A DNA stretch of 64,000 nt from positions 3,410,001 through 3,474,000 of the forward strand of contig NZ_CP042431.1 of the NCBI RefSeq assembly GCF_007970185.1, in the 5' to 3' direction. This document shows positions 10,469-19,870 of the stretch, one piece after another. How positions within the stretch are numbered: position 1 is the stretch's first letter; the number at the start of each line of letters is the position of its first letter. Origin of the DNA: Pseudobacter ginsenosidimutans (GTDB lineage Bacteria > Bacteroidota > Bacteroidia > Chitinophagales > Chitinophagaceae). The notes under the pieces are model-generated. The model was not told the origin of the DNA. It was given only the letters and a program-made list of their open reading frames with translations, and searched no databases. Both the position numbers and the translations under genes were made by a program.

Positions 10469-10951
10469 TCAATTGAACCTGGCAACAGGTAATGGGTCTG
10501 TACAGGCTTCCAGCAATTTGCGCATGGTTTGTTTCAGTTGCGGATGTTGCAGGTCCGGCGCGATCTCGGCAAGAGGCGCCAGCACAAAGCGGCGTTGCGC
10601 CATGGCAGGATGCGGCACCAGCAGTCCGGGTTCACTAATTATGGCATCATTATAAAAGATAATATCGATATCGATGGTACGCGGTCCGTTCTTTTCAAGT
10701 CTCTCCCTTCCCATTTCCAGTTCGATGGAGAGCAATTCTTTCAGCAATGGCAGGGGTTCCAGTTGCGTATGCACCAGCAGGGCCTGGTTGAGGAAGGAGG
10801 GCTGGTCTGTTTTGCCCCAGGCGGCCGTTTCATAGAGGGCGGAAACCTGTTCCACCTGTCCAACCCTTTGCCTGATGTGGTCAACCGCCAATTGCAGTTG
10901 TTCAACCCTGTTGCCCATATTGCCGCCTATCAGTAAATACGCTTTATTCAT
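10469..10951 (-). CDS. folK: 2-amino-4-hydroxy-6-hydroxymethyldihydropteridine pyrophosphokinase
   Basis: Folate pathway enzyme that transfers pyrophosphate from ATP to 6-hydroxymethyldihydropterin. About 160 residues, starting MNKAYLLIGGNMGNRVEQ. The conserved GPRTIDIDIIFY and LLVPHPAMAQRRFVLAPLAEIAPD motifs are both present. The ATG at 10951 fits the family better than the in-frame ATG at 10975. It is divergent from sppA, 58 bp apart, and upstream of the deoxynucleoside kinase. Confidence 0.95.
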   Translation of the reverse strand: MNKAYLLIGGNMGNRVEQLQLAVDHIRQRVGQVEQVSALYETAAWGKTDQPSFLNQALLVHTQLEPLPLLKELLSIELEMGRERLEKNGPRTIDIDIIFYNDAIISEPGLLVPHPAMAQRRFVLAPLAEIAPDLQHPQLKQTMRKLLEACTDPLPVARFN

Positions 10952-11009
10952 ATATTGCACTTGCTCAAGGTTCAAATATCAAAGAATTTTGCTTAAAACC
11001 CTATTGTAA

Positions 11010-12761
11010 ATGAGTAGCTTTCTTAAAATATTCCTCGCAAGCCTGTTGGCATTGATCGTGTTCACAGTGGCTGCTTTCTTTTTGCTGGTTGGCATGGCGG
11101 GGAGCCTGGCATCTTCTGAAAAACCAACCGTTGGCGGCAAAGCCATACTGGTGGTGAACCTGGAAGATGAGTTCAAGGAAATTGCAGAAGATAATCCGAT
11201 CGCAGAAATCACTGCAGGGGAGGAAAATCAAACACCTGCCCTCTATGATCTGCTCCGCTTGATCCGTCACGCAAAATCCGATTCGGCGGTGAAAGGCATC
11301 TATCTCCGCTGCGGCAGCAATGCCAATGGTTTTGCCACGGGTGAGGCCATCCGTGAAGCACTTGCTGATTTCAAATCCGCCAACAAATTCGTAATTGCCT
11401 ACGGCGATGTGATCACACAAGGTGGTTATCGTGTAGGCAACGTGGCCAGTAAGATCTATTGCAATCCCAAAGGCGGTGTAGACTGGAAAGGATATGCGAT
11501 GCAACTGTTGTTCCTGAAAGGCACGCTGGAAAAGCTCGATATCCAGCCTCAGATATTCTACGCAGGAAAATTCAAAAGTGCTACAGAACCATTCCGCGAA
11601 ACAAAAATGACCGATGCCAACCGTCAGCAGAGCACGGAGCTGATGAATGGCCTCTATGAGCAATTATTGCTGCAAACCGCGGAAGCCAGGAAGCTGGATA
11701 CGGCTACGCTTCATCGTTATGCCAATGAAAACCTGATCCGCAGCGCCAATGATGCAGTTAAGTACGGACTGGTGGATGGACTGAAATATGATGATGAAGT
11801 GAAAGACGAGATCAAGCAACGTACCGGTTCCGGCAAATATGATAAGATCAACTTTATTACTGCCGGTAAATACATGAAGGCGGTAGATTATAAGAAAAGT
11901 GGAAAAAGCAAAATCGCCGTGATTTATGCGCAGGGTGATATTATCGATGGAAAAGGGGAGAAGGAATCCATCGGCAGTGAAAGCTACCGTACGCTCGTGC
12001 GCAAAGCGAGGCTGGATAAAGATATCAAGGCAATCGTGTTCCGGATCAATTCCGGCGGTGGCAGCGCCCTTGCCAGTGAAGTGATCTGGCGTGAGCTCAC
12101 GCTGGCGAAGGCTGATAAGCCGGTGATCGTGAGTTTCGGCGATGTGGCCGCATCCGGTGGTTATTACCTGGCCTGCAATGCAGACAGCATCTTTGCAGAA
12201 CACAATACCATCACTGGCTCTATCGGCGTGTTCACCCTCATTCCAAATATGCAGGGCTTCTTCAATAAAAAGCTCGGCGTTACTTTCGATGGTGTGAAAA
12301 CATCTCCCGATGCAGATGCCATGACCGTTTCCAAGCCGCTCACCGAATCCCAGAAAAGATTCCTCCAGAATGATATCGACAGCACCTATCATACTTTCAA
12401 ATCCCGCGTGGCGGAAGGAAGAAAGCTGAGCATCGAATATGTTGACAGTGTTGGACAGGGACGTGTATGGATCGGCAGCAAGGCCGTGGAGCTGGGATTG
12501 GTTGACAGGATCGGTGGCCTGGACCAAGCCGTGGCCTGTGCAGCGCGTATGGCGAAGATCACAGATTACCGCCTCCGTGAGTACCCTGATAAAAGAGGTT
12601 TCCTCGATATGATCCTCGGCTCGAAAGAGCAGGCTCCCCAGGCTGCACTCCGCCAGGAACTGGGAGAAGATGGATATCGCGTATACCAGCAAATCAAAAA
12701 AACGAAAAACCTGAGCGGCAAGGCCCAGGCCCGGATGCCTTTCGAACTGGTGGTTGAGTAA
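11010..12761 (+). CDS. sppA: Signal peptide peptidase SppA, 67-kDa type
   Basis: Membrane-anchored serine protease that degrades cleaved signal peptides. The 583-residue length and two tandem domains match the long E. coli-type SppA. An N-terminal membrane segment spans about residues 4-30. The probable catalytic Lys (about K189) lies in AGKFKSATEPF of the N-terminal domain, and the nucleophile Ser (about S382) in VAASGGYYLA of the C-terminal domain. It is divergent from folK. Confidence 0.95.
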   Translation: MSSFLKIFLASLLALIVFTVAAFFLLVGMAGSLASSEKPTVGGKAILVVNLEDEFKEIAEDNPIAEITAGEENQTPALYDLLRLIRHAKSDSAVKGIYLRCGSNANGFATGEAIREALADFKSANKFVIAYGDVITQGGYRVGNVASKIYCNPKGGVDWKGYAMQLLFLKGTLEKLDIQPQIFYAGKFKSATEPFRETKMTDANRQQSTELMNGLYEQLLLQTAEARKLDTATLHRYANENLIRSANDAVKYGLVDGLKYDDEVKDEIKQRTGSGKYDKINFITAGKYMKAVDYKKSGKSKIAVIYAQGDIIDGKGEKESIGSESYRTLVRKARLDKDIKAIVFRINSGGGSALASEVIWRELTLAKADKPVIVSFGDVAASGGYYLACNADSIFAEHNTITGSIGVFTLIPNMQGFFNKKLGVTFDGVKTSPDADAMTVSKPLTESQKRFLQNDIDSTYHTFKSRVAEGRKLSIEYVDSVGQGRVWIGSKAVELGLVDRIGGLDQAVACAARMAKITDYRLREYPDKRGFLDMILGSKEQAPQAALRQELGEDGYRVYQQIKKTKNLSGKAQARMPFELVVE

Positions 12762-12792
12762 AATCATCACTTTTATTTCGGGAGAAACCGCT

Positions 12793-12800
12793 TAGTTTTG
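12793..12800 (+). promoter_or_regulatory. -7 promoter box just before the ABC-2 permease
   Basis: TAGTTTTG is a perfect TAnnTTTG, 7 nt upstream of the ATG at 12808. Either the transcript is leaderless or translation starts at the next in-frame ATG (12838). Confidence 0.45.
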
Positions 12801-12807
12801 CGGCTCT

Positions 12808-13911
12808 ATGTCACAACCATATAGTCAGGTCAAAGCCATGCTGGCTATTACGAAAGCCAGCTTTAAAGGCATACTCAAAAGTCCTCAGGCCGTATTTTTT
12901 AGCTTGTTCTTTCCGATTGTACTGATCACCATCTTTGGCGCAATTGGTGGGAACAGGGGGATTTCTCTCGATGTTGCGTTTACGAAGAACAGTGATACCA
13001 ATAATATAGTGTACCATGCCATTAATGGCGGTTTTGTTCCGGGCGTTGAAGTGGAAACCGGCACTGAGACTGAATTGCAGGACCGGTTGATGAAAGGAAG
13101 GATTGTAGCGCTGATTGAAGTGAAAGAAACCCCGGGCGCTAAATCAAGCTTTGATGTGCATCTCAAAACCACTTCCGCAGGGATGAAAGACCTGCCTGTT
13201 CTGCAGGGTGTTCTCGAAAATGTGATCAATAAGACCAATGACATGATCACACCACGTGAGAAAACCTATGCTACCATCAGTTCCGAAAAAGTAGAAGGCC
13301 GCGAATACCGCATGATCGATTTCTATCTTCCCGGCATGCTCGGTTTCTCGCTCATGGGCACTGCTGTGTTTGGTGTGGCATTTGTTTTCTTCTCCTTCCG
13401 CGAAACACTTGTTCTCAAAAGACTTTTTTCTACTCCCATCAAAAGACTATACATCGTTCTGGGCGAAAGCCTTGCCAGGATCATCTTTCAATTGATGACT
13501 GCTGTGATCCTGATCGTGTTTGGGGTGTTGTTATATAATTTTACACTGGCGCATGGTTTTATGACCTTCCTGGAAATGATGCTGCTCTGTTTGATGGGGG
13601 TAGTGGTATTCATGGGATTCGGTTACACCATCAGTGGCCTGGCAAAGAGCCAGCATGTGATACCGGTGTATGCGAACCTGTTCATGTTCCCGCAATTCTT
13701 TTTATCGGGCACTTTCTTTCCTAAAACCCTGCTGCCTGCTTTTTTACAACCCGTATTGAAATTCATCCCGCTCACTGCCATGAATGATGCTATGAGAAAG
13801 ATCTCTTTCGAAGGCGCGCATATCTGGGAAGTGGGAAGCGAACTGGCTATTTTGCTGGGTTGGGCAGTTGTGGCCTATGCACTGGCAGTGAAAACATTCA
13901 AATGGGAATAA
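12808..13911 (+). CDS. ABC-2 type transporter permease
   Basis: 367 residues. One membrane segment near the N-terminus (about 28-50) is followed by an extracytoplasmic domain (about 50-165) and five or so helices in the C-terminal half, the ABC-2 permease layout. No ATP-binding subunit is encoded next to it, so the ATPase must be elsewhere. An alternative start at residue 11 (MLAITKASFKGIL, 12838) would leave a 30 nt leader after the -7 box. The next gene begins 10 bp downstream and is probably co-transcribed. Substrate unknown. Confidence 0.85.
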   Translation: MSQPYSQVKAMLAITKASFKGILKSPQAVFFSLFFPIVLITIFGAIGGNRGISLDVAFTKNSDTNNIVYHAINGGFVPGVEVETGTETELQDRLMKGRIVALIEVKETPGAKSSFDVHLKTTSAGMKDLPVLQGVLENVINKTNDMITPREKTYATISSEKVEGREYRMIDFYLPGMLGFSLMGTAVFGVAFVFFSFRETLVLKRLFSTPIKRLYIVLGESLARIIFQLMTAVILIVFGVLLYNFTLAHGFMTFLEMMLLCLMGVVVFMGFGYTISGLAKSQHVIPVYANLFMFPQFFLSGTFFPKTLLPAFLQPVLKFIPLTAMNDAMRKISFEGAHIWEVGSELAILLGWAVVAYALAVKTFKWE

Positions 13912-13921
13912 TTCGTTTAAT

Positions 13922-14416
13922 ATGCGTTTAATAAAATTGGCCGTTATCAGTTTTGTGGCCATCTTCCTGGTAGTATTTCTGTTGAGCCTGCTGATCCCTT
14001 CGCATGTGCGCGTGAGCCGCGCCATCAATATCGATGCGCCGGTGGATTCCGTGATGCCGCAACTGACAGATATCCGTAACTGGAAAAGCTGGAATACGAT
14101 GCTGGATAATGCTGCATACAAGGATGTGAAATACGAGGAGAATGGTTTTCATTCAGACCAGGTGCAGATTGTGAGGACGGGTGTGAAAGCAGACAGTGTG
14201 CTCACCACCTGGCACCAGCAGAGTGGCCGGGATATCCTTTCCGGCATGGCCTGTTTCAACTTTAACGGAGTAACAGCTGTGCAATGGTATTTCGATTTCC
14301 ATCTCCGCTGGTACCCCTGGGAAAAAATCGGAAGCATCATTTTCGATAAGCAACTGGGGCCACCGATGGAGAAGTCGCTGGACAATCTGAAGAAGATGGT
14401 GGAGAAACAACGCTGA
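13922..14416 (+). CDS. Membrane-anchored SRPBCC-fold protein
   Basis: 164 residues. One hydrophobic helix (about 5-26) is followed by a START/SRPBCC-like domain: VSRAINIDAPVDSVMPQLTDIRNWKSW is the usual beginning of the polyketide cyclase/AHSA1-like fold, a ligand-binding cavity. It follows the ABC permease by 10 bp, so a lipid or hydrophobic ligand shared with that exporter is possible, but this is inference. Its stop is 1 nt from the stop of the convergent chitinase gene. Confidence 0.75.
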   Translation: MRLIKLAVISFVAIFLVVFLLSLLIPSHVRVSRAINIDAPVDSVMPQLTDIRNWKSWNTMLDNAAYKDVKYEENGFHSDQVQIVRTGVKADSVLTTWHQQSGRDILSGMACFNFNGVTAVQWYFDFHLRWYPWEKIGSIIFDKQLGPPMEKSLDNLKKMVEKQR

Positions 14417-14417
14417 T

Positions 14418-15527
14418 CTACCTTTCAGTGATCATCTCTTTTTTCGTTTTGTGAATTTCATCCAGCAAACCGCCTTTAGGGACATCGAGTGTCAGTTCCC
14501 AGAACATAATGCCATTGAGTCCCTGACTGATGGCATATTTTGTTTTCAGGCGGATGGAGCGCAGGTCATCGTAGGTAGCAAATAATTTCTTTTCAGGATT
14601 GTAGCTGTAAGGCGCCTGCGCTTGTTCGTCCCAGTGAGGAATGAATCCATCTTTGGCCGAAAATTCCTTCAATAGCAGTTTGTAAGGGACAAAGCTTTTG
14701 AATTTTGCCGGGCGGTTCACGCCATTATGCAGACTGTCGGCCCTTTCAAAGACCCGCGCATAGAAAGCCGTTCCGATCACCATTTTATTTTTAGGTACTC
14801 CTGTTGAATCGAGATATTTCACAGCATGATCCGTGGATTCAATCTGCATATCCGTTGAATACAAGCCGGTATGGTGGCCGGTTACAGGGCTATAGCCATT
14901 GATGAGGTCATAGGTCATGAGGTTTACCCTGTTCAATAGTGGCATCACTTTATCCCATTCCACAGATTCCTGCAGGAATTTGGTAAAGCCACCCGCAGCG
15001 AAACTGATCTCCATCTTTTCACCTAATTCTTTGCGAAGCGCCAGCACCAGCTCTGTGAAATTAGTTTTATCCTCTGGTTTGTAGGGGTGTCCGGGATAAC
15101 CTTCGATTGCTGGATATTCCCAGTCAAGATCGATGCCATCCGCATTATATTTTTTCAGCATTTCATTTACGGAAACAGCAAAAGTATTTCTGCCTGCTGC
15201 AGAGGAAAAGCTCTCAGAGCAATCTTTACAACCGCCCCATCCACCTAACGACAACAATATTTTCAGTGCAGGATATTTCTTTTTCAGCGATACGAGCTTT
15301 TTGATCCTTGCATCTGCATCCGGACTGCCGGTCACCAGTTTGTTGTCTTTCAAATAACAAAAACTGAAAATGATATGCGTGAGTTTATCTACCGGATATT
15401 CATCTATCTCTTTTTCATTGCCGGTGTAATAGGCTATTATGGCAAAGTCTTTACTGATATTCGACTGTGCGCACAGGACGGTGCCAGTAAATGCCAGGAT
15501 AAGAATGGACAGGATGCGATGTACCAT
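14418..15527 (-). CDS. Glycoside hydrolase family 18 chitinase, secreted
   Basis: 369 residues with a signal peptide (cleavage near ALCAQS, about residue 20). The GH18 catalytic signature DGIDLDWE is intact (D130, D133, D135, E137), E137 being the acid/base. SLGGW at about 93-97 is the second conserved GH18 motif. It would cleave chitin or chitooligosaccharides in the periplasm or outside. No carbohydrate-binding module or type IX sorting domain is visible, so a periplasmic oligosaccharide role is possible. Confidence 0.93.
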   Translation of the reverse strand: MVHRILSILILAFTGTVLCAQSNISKDFAIIAYYTGNEKEIDEYPVDKLTHIIFSFCYLKDNKLVTGSPDADARIKKLVSLKKKYPALKILLSLGGWGGCKDCSESFSSAAGRNTFAVSVNEMLKKYNADGIDLDWEYPAIEGYPGHPYKPEDKTNFTELVLALRKELGEKMEISFAAGGFTKFLQESVEWDKVMPLLNRVNLMTYDLINGYSPVTGHHTGLYSTDMQIESTDHAVKYLDSTGVPKNKMVIGTAFYARVFERADSLHNGVNRPAKFKSFVPYKLLLKEFSAKDGFIPHWDEQAQAPYSYNPEKKLFATYDDLRSIRLKTKYAISQGLNGIMFWELTLDVPKGGLLDEIHKTKKEMITER

Positions 15528-15601
15528 ATATGAGCTTTGTATTTAAGTGCCGGAAAATATAAAACTGTAATGATGGTACGGAAGCCAGGAACAATAATAT
15601 C

Positions 15602-16219
15602 TTAATGCAGTTTCCTGCTTAGGGAATCCAGACGGGTCTGCAGGCTGTCGAGCTGCTTGTTGAACAATTCCGAAGCAGTAGTGCCCGGTAATCTCTCCTG
15701 TTGGAAATTGTGCATGGCGGGTAGGGTGGTCACCACTTTCAGGAGGATATAAAGATCGTTGATGGTAGCGGTCTTGCGGGTCATCAGGCTATCGAGCTGC
15801 TGTTGTGGCGCGATCTTCTTATTGTATTCTTTCAGGCTTTCAGTCACCAGCGTCAGTACCTTTTTGCGGAAGACAGAGTCCCTGATATTATTGATATTTA
15901 GTTTCGCAGACTCGTAATAAGACTGGTTCTTGTCGTTGAACAAACGGAAGCTGTCCAGCGCCTGCTGCTGTTTTTGACTGAGTGATTTTATTTCAGCATC
16001 GATGGATTTCAGTTCTTCAGATTTGCTGATCAGTTCCTGGTATAAAGATTCGATCAGGTTCTCCTTGTTCTTTGTGTACAGCCGCGATACATCTACCCGT
16101 TTCCCTTCCAGGATAACCGGGATATTGCTGGCGGGTTCGGCAGCGGGCTTGGGCTTCTCCGCGCAGCTGAAAAGGCCGGTAAATAAGAATGGTATGGCAA
16201 ATTGTACAATTGTTTTCAT
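15602..16219 (-). CDS. Predicted lipoprotein with coiled coil, unknown function
   Basis: 205 residues with a lipoprotein signal: a hydrophobic stretch then LFSC with lipid Cys at about 19. After a Pro/Ala linker the rest is strongly charged and helical, with heptad-like segments (SKSEELKSIDAEIKSLSQKQQQ and the C-terminal LDSLQTRLDSLSRKL), so a coiled coil is likely. No family recognised. It lies downstream of bioA on the same strand (41 bp gap), but no link to biotin synthesis is suggested by sequence. Confidence 0.65.
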   Translation of the reverse strand: MKTIVQFAIPFLFTGLFSCAEKPKPAAEPASNIPVILEGKRVDVSRLYTKNKENLIESLYQELISKSEELKSIDAEIKSLSQKQQQALDSFRLFNDKNQSYYESAKLNINNIRDSVFRKKVLTLVTESLKEYNKKIAPQQQLDSLMTRKTATINDLYILLKVVTTLPAMHNFQQERLPGTTASELFNKQLDSLQTRLDSLSRKLH

Positions 16220-16260
16220 CGATGATAATATTGTCCGGTTCCAAAATACTTCAAATTGGA

Positions 16261-17532
16261 TCAGCCTGCAAGTTCCTTCAATATGGAATTGATCACATGG
16301 TACACTTTATTCAGCTCTTCTGTTGTGATGCAATAAGGTGGCATCAGGTACAGGGTGTTCCCTAACGGTCTGAGGTAAACGTTTTGGTCCATTGCCTGCT
16401 GCGTGATCAGTTTGCTGATATTGTTCAGGTACTCATCCCGCCCCTTATCGATCTCAAAAGCAATGATGGTGCCCAGCACCCTTATATTACGGATGGGATG
16501 TCTGCTTTGTTGAAGCTGCTGGCTGAATGCCAGGTGCTGTTGATGGATATTTTCCATTTGTTCTGTGCATTCCGGTTTCAGCAACAGGTCCAGGCTGGCC
16601 AGGGCTGCTGCACAGGCGATAGGGTTGGCAGTGTAGGAATGTCCGTGGAAAAAAGTCTTCAATAAATCTTCCTCCACAAATGCTTCATACACTTTGGCCG
16701 AACAGGCGGTAATGCTTAATGGCATGGTGCCGCCTGTTAAACCTTTCGATAGACATACAATATCAGGCTCATTGCTCATGTACAAAGATGCAAAGAGTTT
16801 GCCTGTTCTGCCAAAACCGGTCATCACTTCATCTGCAATGCAGATCACCTGGTGTTGCTGGCAAAGGCCGATGAGTTGATCCAGTCCTTCCGCATTGTAC
16901 ATCTTCATCCCACCTGCACCCTGCACCAGGGGCTCATAAATAAAACAGGCGATCTCATTCCAGGGAAGATCATATGGCCTATTGACTGATTCCGGAGCGT
17001 CTATAAAGATCACTTCGAAGAGTTTATCCTGGAATGCCATCGTGAAAACCGAGCGGTCGCTCACACTCATGGCGCCGAATGTGTCGCCGTGATAGGAGTT
17101 ATTGAAGGCCAGAATTTTGTTTCTCTTTTTTCCTTCGCCCTTATTCCACCAGTACTGAACGCTCATTTTGAGGGCCACTTCGGTGGAAGTACTGCCATTA
17201 TCTGAATAGAACACACGGGAGAGATTGCCCGGCAGGATTTCCAGGATCCTTTCCGCCAGCCGGATGGCGGGCTCGTGGGTGAAGCCGGCAAAGATCACCT
17301 GTTCCAGGGTGCTGGCCTGTTCAAAGATCTTTTGGGCGATATAGGGATGGGCATGTCCGTGCAAAGTCACCCACCAGCTGCTGATAGCGTCTATATAAGT
17401 CCGGCCATCTGCATCCTGGAGCAGGGTTCCCGAAGCTTTAACAATTGGAATGGGAACTGGCATATACTTTTGCGGTGTAAAGGGGTGCCAGATCACCTTT
17501 TTATCCCTGGTTATCAGCGATTCAGTGTTCAT
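16261..17532 (-). CDS. bioA: Adenosylmethionine-8-amino-7-oxononanoate aminotransferase
   Basis: PLP aminotransferase that makes 7,8-diaminopelargonate in biotin synthesis. 423 residues. The N-terminal DKKVIWHPFTPQKYM is the BioA-type beginning, and the PLP Lys is in LSKGLTGGTMPLS. DEVMTGFGRTG precedes it, as in class III aminotransferases. The -7 box TACCTTTG is only 4 nt upstream of the ATG. BioB is encoded separately at 62213-63190. Confidence 0.95.
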   Translation of the reverse strand: MNTESLITRDKKVIWHPFTPQKYMPVPIPIVKASGTLLQDADGRTYIDAISSWWVTLHGHAHPYIAQKIFEQASTLEQVIFAGFTHEPAIRLAERILEILPGNLSRVFYSDNGSTSTEVALKMSVQYWWNKGEGKKRNKILAFNNSYHGDTFGAMSVSDRSVFTMAFQDKLFEVIFIDAPESVNRPYDLPWNEIACFIYEPLVQGAGGMKMYNAEGLDQLIGLCQQHQVICIADEVMTGFGRTGKLFASLYMSNEPDIVCLSKGLTGGTMPLSITACSAKVYEAFVEEDLLKTFFHGHSYTANPIACAAALASLDLLLKPECTEQMENIHQQHLAFSQQLQQSRHPIRNIRVLGTIIAFEIDKGRDEYLNNISKLITQQAMDQNVYLRPLGNTLYLMPPYCITTEELNKVYHVINSILKELAG

Positions 17533-17536
17533 AATC

Positions 17537-17544
17537 CAAAGGTA
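17537..17544 (-). promoter_or_regulatory. -7 promoter box abutting the bioA start codon
   Basis: TACCTTTG on the minus strand, perfect match to TAnnTTTG, then GATT and the ATG at 17532. Suggests a leaderless bioA transcript. Confidence 0.5.
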
Positions 17545-17620
17545 AGTGATCCAATCGCCCCAAAAAAGAAAGGGGATGCAACGCCTGCATCCTGATTTGT
17601 GTCATGGTTATACTTGAAAG

Positions 17621-18184
17621 ATGGACTATAGCAGGCTGGTAAAAGAATGTTTGAAGGGCCGCCCTGACGCCCAGCGACAACTCTATGAGCATTTTGCCGA
17701 GGGGATGTTAGGGGTATGCTATCGCTATACCAAGTCCATGGCCGACGCAGAAGATGTGCTGCAGGAAGGGTTTATCAAGGTATTCACCCATCTGGGACAA
17801 TTCAAATCGGAGGGTGAACTGGGTGGATGGATCCGCAGGATCATGGTGAATACAGCGCTTAACTTTCTCAAGAAGAACAGCCGCTACCAGCACGACCTGG
17901 CTTATACAGATCCCGGCCTGCATCCGGTATCGGACGATAATCCTGAAGTATTACTCAATGCGAAAGACCTGGCAGAGCTGATCCGGCAATTGCCAACCGG
18001 CTACCAGACAATTTTCAATATGCACGCGGTGGAAGGTTTTTCACACGTGGAGATCGGAAAGATCCTGGGCATCAATGAAGGAACATCCAGATCTCAATAT
18101 GCGCGCGCCCGTGCATTACTGATAACCTGGCTTAAAAAAAACAACCTGGAAGCAACAAAAACTGAATCGTATGTCCGACCATGA
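17621..18184 (+). CDS. ECF-type RNA polymerase sigma factor
   Basis: 187 residues with sigma region 2 (CYRYTKSMADAEDVLQEGFIKVFTHL, about 33-58) and region 4 (TGYQTIFNMHAVEGFSHVEIGKILGINEGTSRSQYARAR). No regions 1 or 3, so ECF class. Its end overlaps the start of the next gene by 14 nt, so translation is probably coupled and the two products probably work together. The gene is divergent from bioA. Confidence 0.92.
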   Translation: MDYSRLVKECLKGRPDAQRQLYEHFAEGMLGVCYRYTKSMADAEDVLQEGFIKVFTHLGQFKSEGELGGWIRRIMVNTALNFLKKNSRYQHDLAYTDPGLHPVSDDNPEVLLNAKDLAELIRQLPTGYQTIFNMHAVEGFSHVEIGKILGINEGTSRSQYARARALLITWLKKNNLEATKTESYVRP

Positions 18185-19865
18185 TTTTGAGAAACAGGTG
18201 CAGCAGAAAATGGAGCAACTGAAGTTGCGCCCGTCTGATGCTGTCTGGACAAAAGTGGATAAGCGTATCCGTAAGGAACGACGCCGCAGGAGAGTGGTGC
18301 TTTGGTTACCGCTTTTTTTGCTCTGCGTGGTCGCAGGCGGCTATTTCTATTTTGATGCCCAATCCAACAACAATAAATTCACTGCTTCTGAACTGAACTC
18401 TACTCAATCGCATTCCGATAAGAACGCTTCTGAATCCACTAGCCAAACTGCCGGCAGCACAGAGAACAAGCCCGTTGCCGGAACCGATGCTTCACCTGCA
18501 GCAACGGGTAATCCTCAGCAATCCATACCCACAGAGAACAGCACTGATCAACCTGCATTGCAGCCCGCACCGGAAAAACCGGGAGAGCGCAACGCAGTTG
18601 CTCCTGAAAATAATGCACCCGCCGTTACTAACAGTACCGTACAACCGGAAAAGGGAATGGCGGTAGTTCCCCGCGTAAACAAATCAGGTAATGGCAATAA
18701 GAAGGCTAACAGGCTTTCTGCCGATCTGACCAAATCTGTTACAGTAGTACAGGGCAATAAGCCGCCACGCAAATCATCAGGCAGTCCGTTGAAGGCTCTG
18801 GTACAGAATAATGATCAGCCTGCCGCCAACACAGTGGCCGTTAATGATGCCAATCCTTCCAGTCTTCCCGGAAAAACGGATTCCGGTAATGTGGTAAGCA
18901 ATTTCATTCCACAACAGGATACCGAAGATTCCGCCGGTATAGCGGCCCCTTCTTCAACACCTGCACCAGCAAAAGTGAACCTGGCCCAAAACCAGGCTCC
19001 AAAAACTAAAAAGAAACCAGTAGTAGAACCACCGAAACCTGCACACAAACCCTCCACCTGGAGTTTTGGTATTGTTGCAGAAGGCGGCGCTTCCCATATT
19101 TCCAAAGGCAGTCCGTTCAGCCTGCTCAGCAAGAAGAACAACGAGCCTGAAGACCTGGCCATGGCAAGCCCCGCGCCTCCCAATCAGAACTTTTATGGAG
19201 GTCCGGCAGGATTCACACAATTCCCGGATAACAAACCTTCCGAATTGAAATCCAGCATTGCCTGGTCGGCGGGCGGATTCGTTCAGAAACAATTGAACAA
19301 ACGCATCAGCGTTTCTGCGGGTGTGCAGTACAGTTACTTCAGCATGAAAACAGATGTTGGACAATTCATGAAGTCCGCCATCTCCGTGAGCAATGCCAAT
19401 TATGACCAGATAGTGAGCGATTATTACCAGGGAAGAAGCGCACTCAATGTGGGTGGGGGACTTGCTGCTACCAGCTACCCAAGACCACCACAACAACAGG
19501 AATACACCAACAAATATCATTTCCTCGAGATCCCCGTGAAGATCCACTGGCGTGTTACCGGTGATGAAGCATCATTGCCCATCATTGTAGATGGCGGTTT
19601 ATCTGTAGCCAAACTGCTTTCCACCAACGCACTCCATTACGATGGTAATAACGATGTATATTATAAAGACTACGATTACTTCAACAAGATTCAAGCCGGC
19701 ATCACTGCAGGTGTGAATGTGGAGCTGTTCAGTGAAAGCAAGCATCCCATCTGGATCGGGCCTACTATCAAATATCAGTTGAGCAACCTGATCACCAGCG
19801 ATCTTTCCAATGGACAACATCTCTGGTCATTTGGATTGGGAGCGAAATTCTTCCTGAGAAAATAA
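18171..19865 (+). CDS. ECF partner: inner-membrane helix, long linker and C-terminal outer-membrane beta-barrel
   Basis: 564 residues. Residues 1-43 are charged and probably cytoplasmic, followed by one membrane helix (about 44-64). A Ser/Asn/Pro/Gln/Ala-rich low-complexity linker runs to about 290, and a C-terminal domain (about 295-564) reads as a Bacteroidota small outer-membrane barrel with alternating aromatic strands and a final FGLGAKFFLRK. It overlaps the ECF sigma gene. By position the N-terminus could bind the sigma factor as an anti-sigma, but there is no clear anti-sigma motif. A chain with an inner-membrane helix and an outer-membrane barrel would span the periplasm. Confidence 0.75.
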   Translation: MSDHDFEKQVQQKMEQLKLRPSDAVWTKVDKRIRKERRRRRVVLWLPLFLLCVVAGGYFYFDAQSNNNKFTASELNSTQSHSDKNASESTSQTAGSTENKPVAGTDASPAATGNPQQSIPTENSTDQPALQPAPEKPGERNAVAPENNAPAVTNSTVQPEKGMAVVPRVNKSGNGNKKANRLSADLTKSVTVVQGNKPPRKSSGSPLKALVQNNDQPAANTVAVNDANPSSLPGKTDSGNVVSNFIPQQDTEDSAGIAAPSSTPAPAKVNLAQNQAPKTKKKPVVEPPKPAHKPSTWSFGIVAEGGASHISKGSPFSLLSKKNNEPEDLAMASPAPPNQNFYGGPAGFTQFPDNKPSELKSSIAWSAGGFVQKQLNKRISVSAGVQYSYFSMKTDVGQFMKSAISVSNANYDQIVSDYYQGRSALNVGGGLAATSYPRPPQQQEYTNKYHFLEIPVKIHWRVTGDEASLPIIVDGGLSVAKLLSTNALHYDGNNDVYYKDYDYFNKIQAGITAGVNVELFSESKHPIWIGPTIKYQLSNLITSDLSNGQHLWSFGLGAKFFLRK

Positions 19866-19870
19866 AAGGA

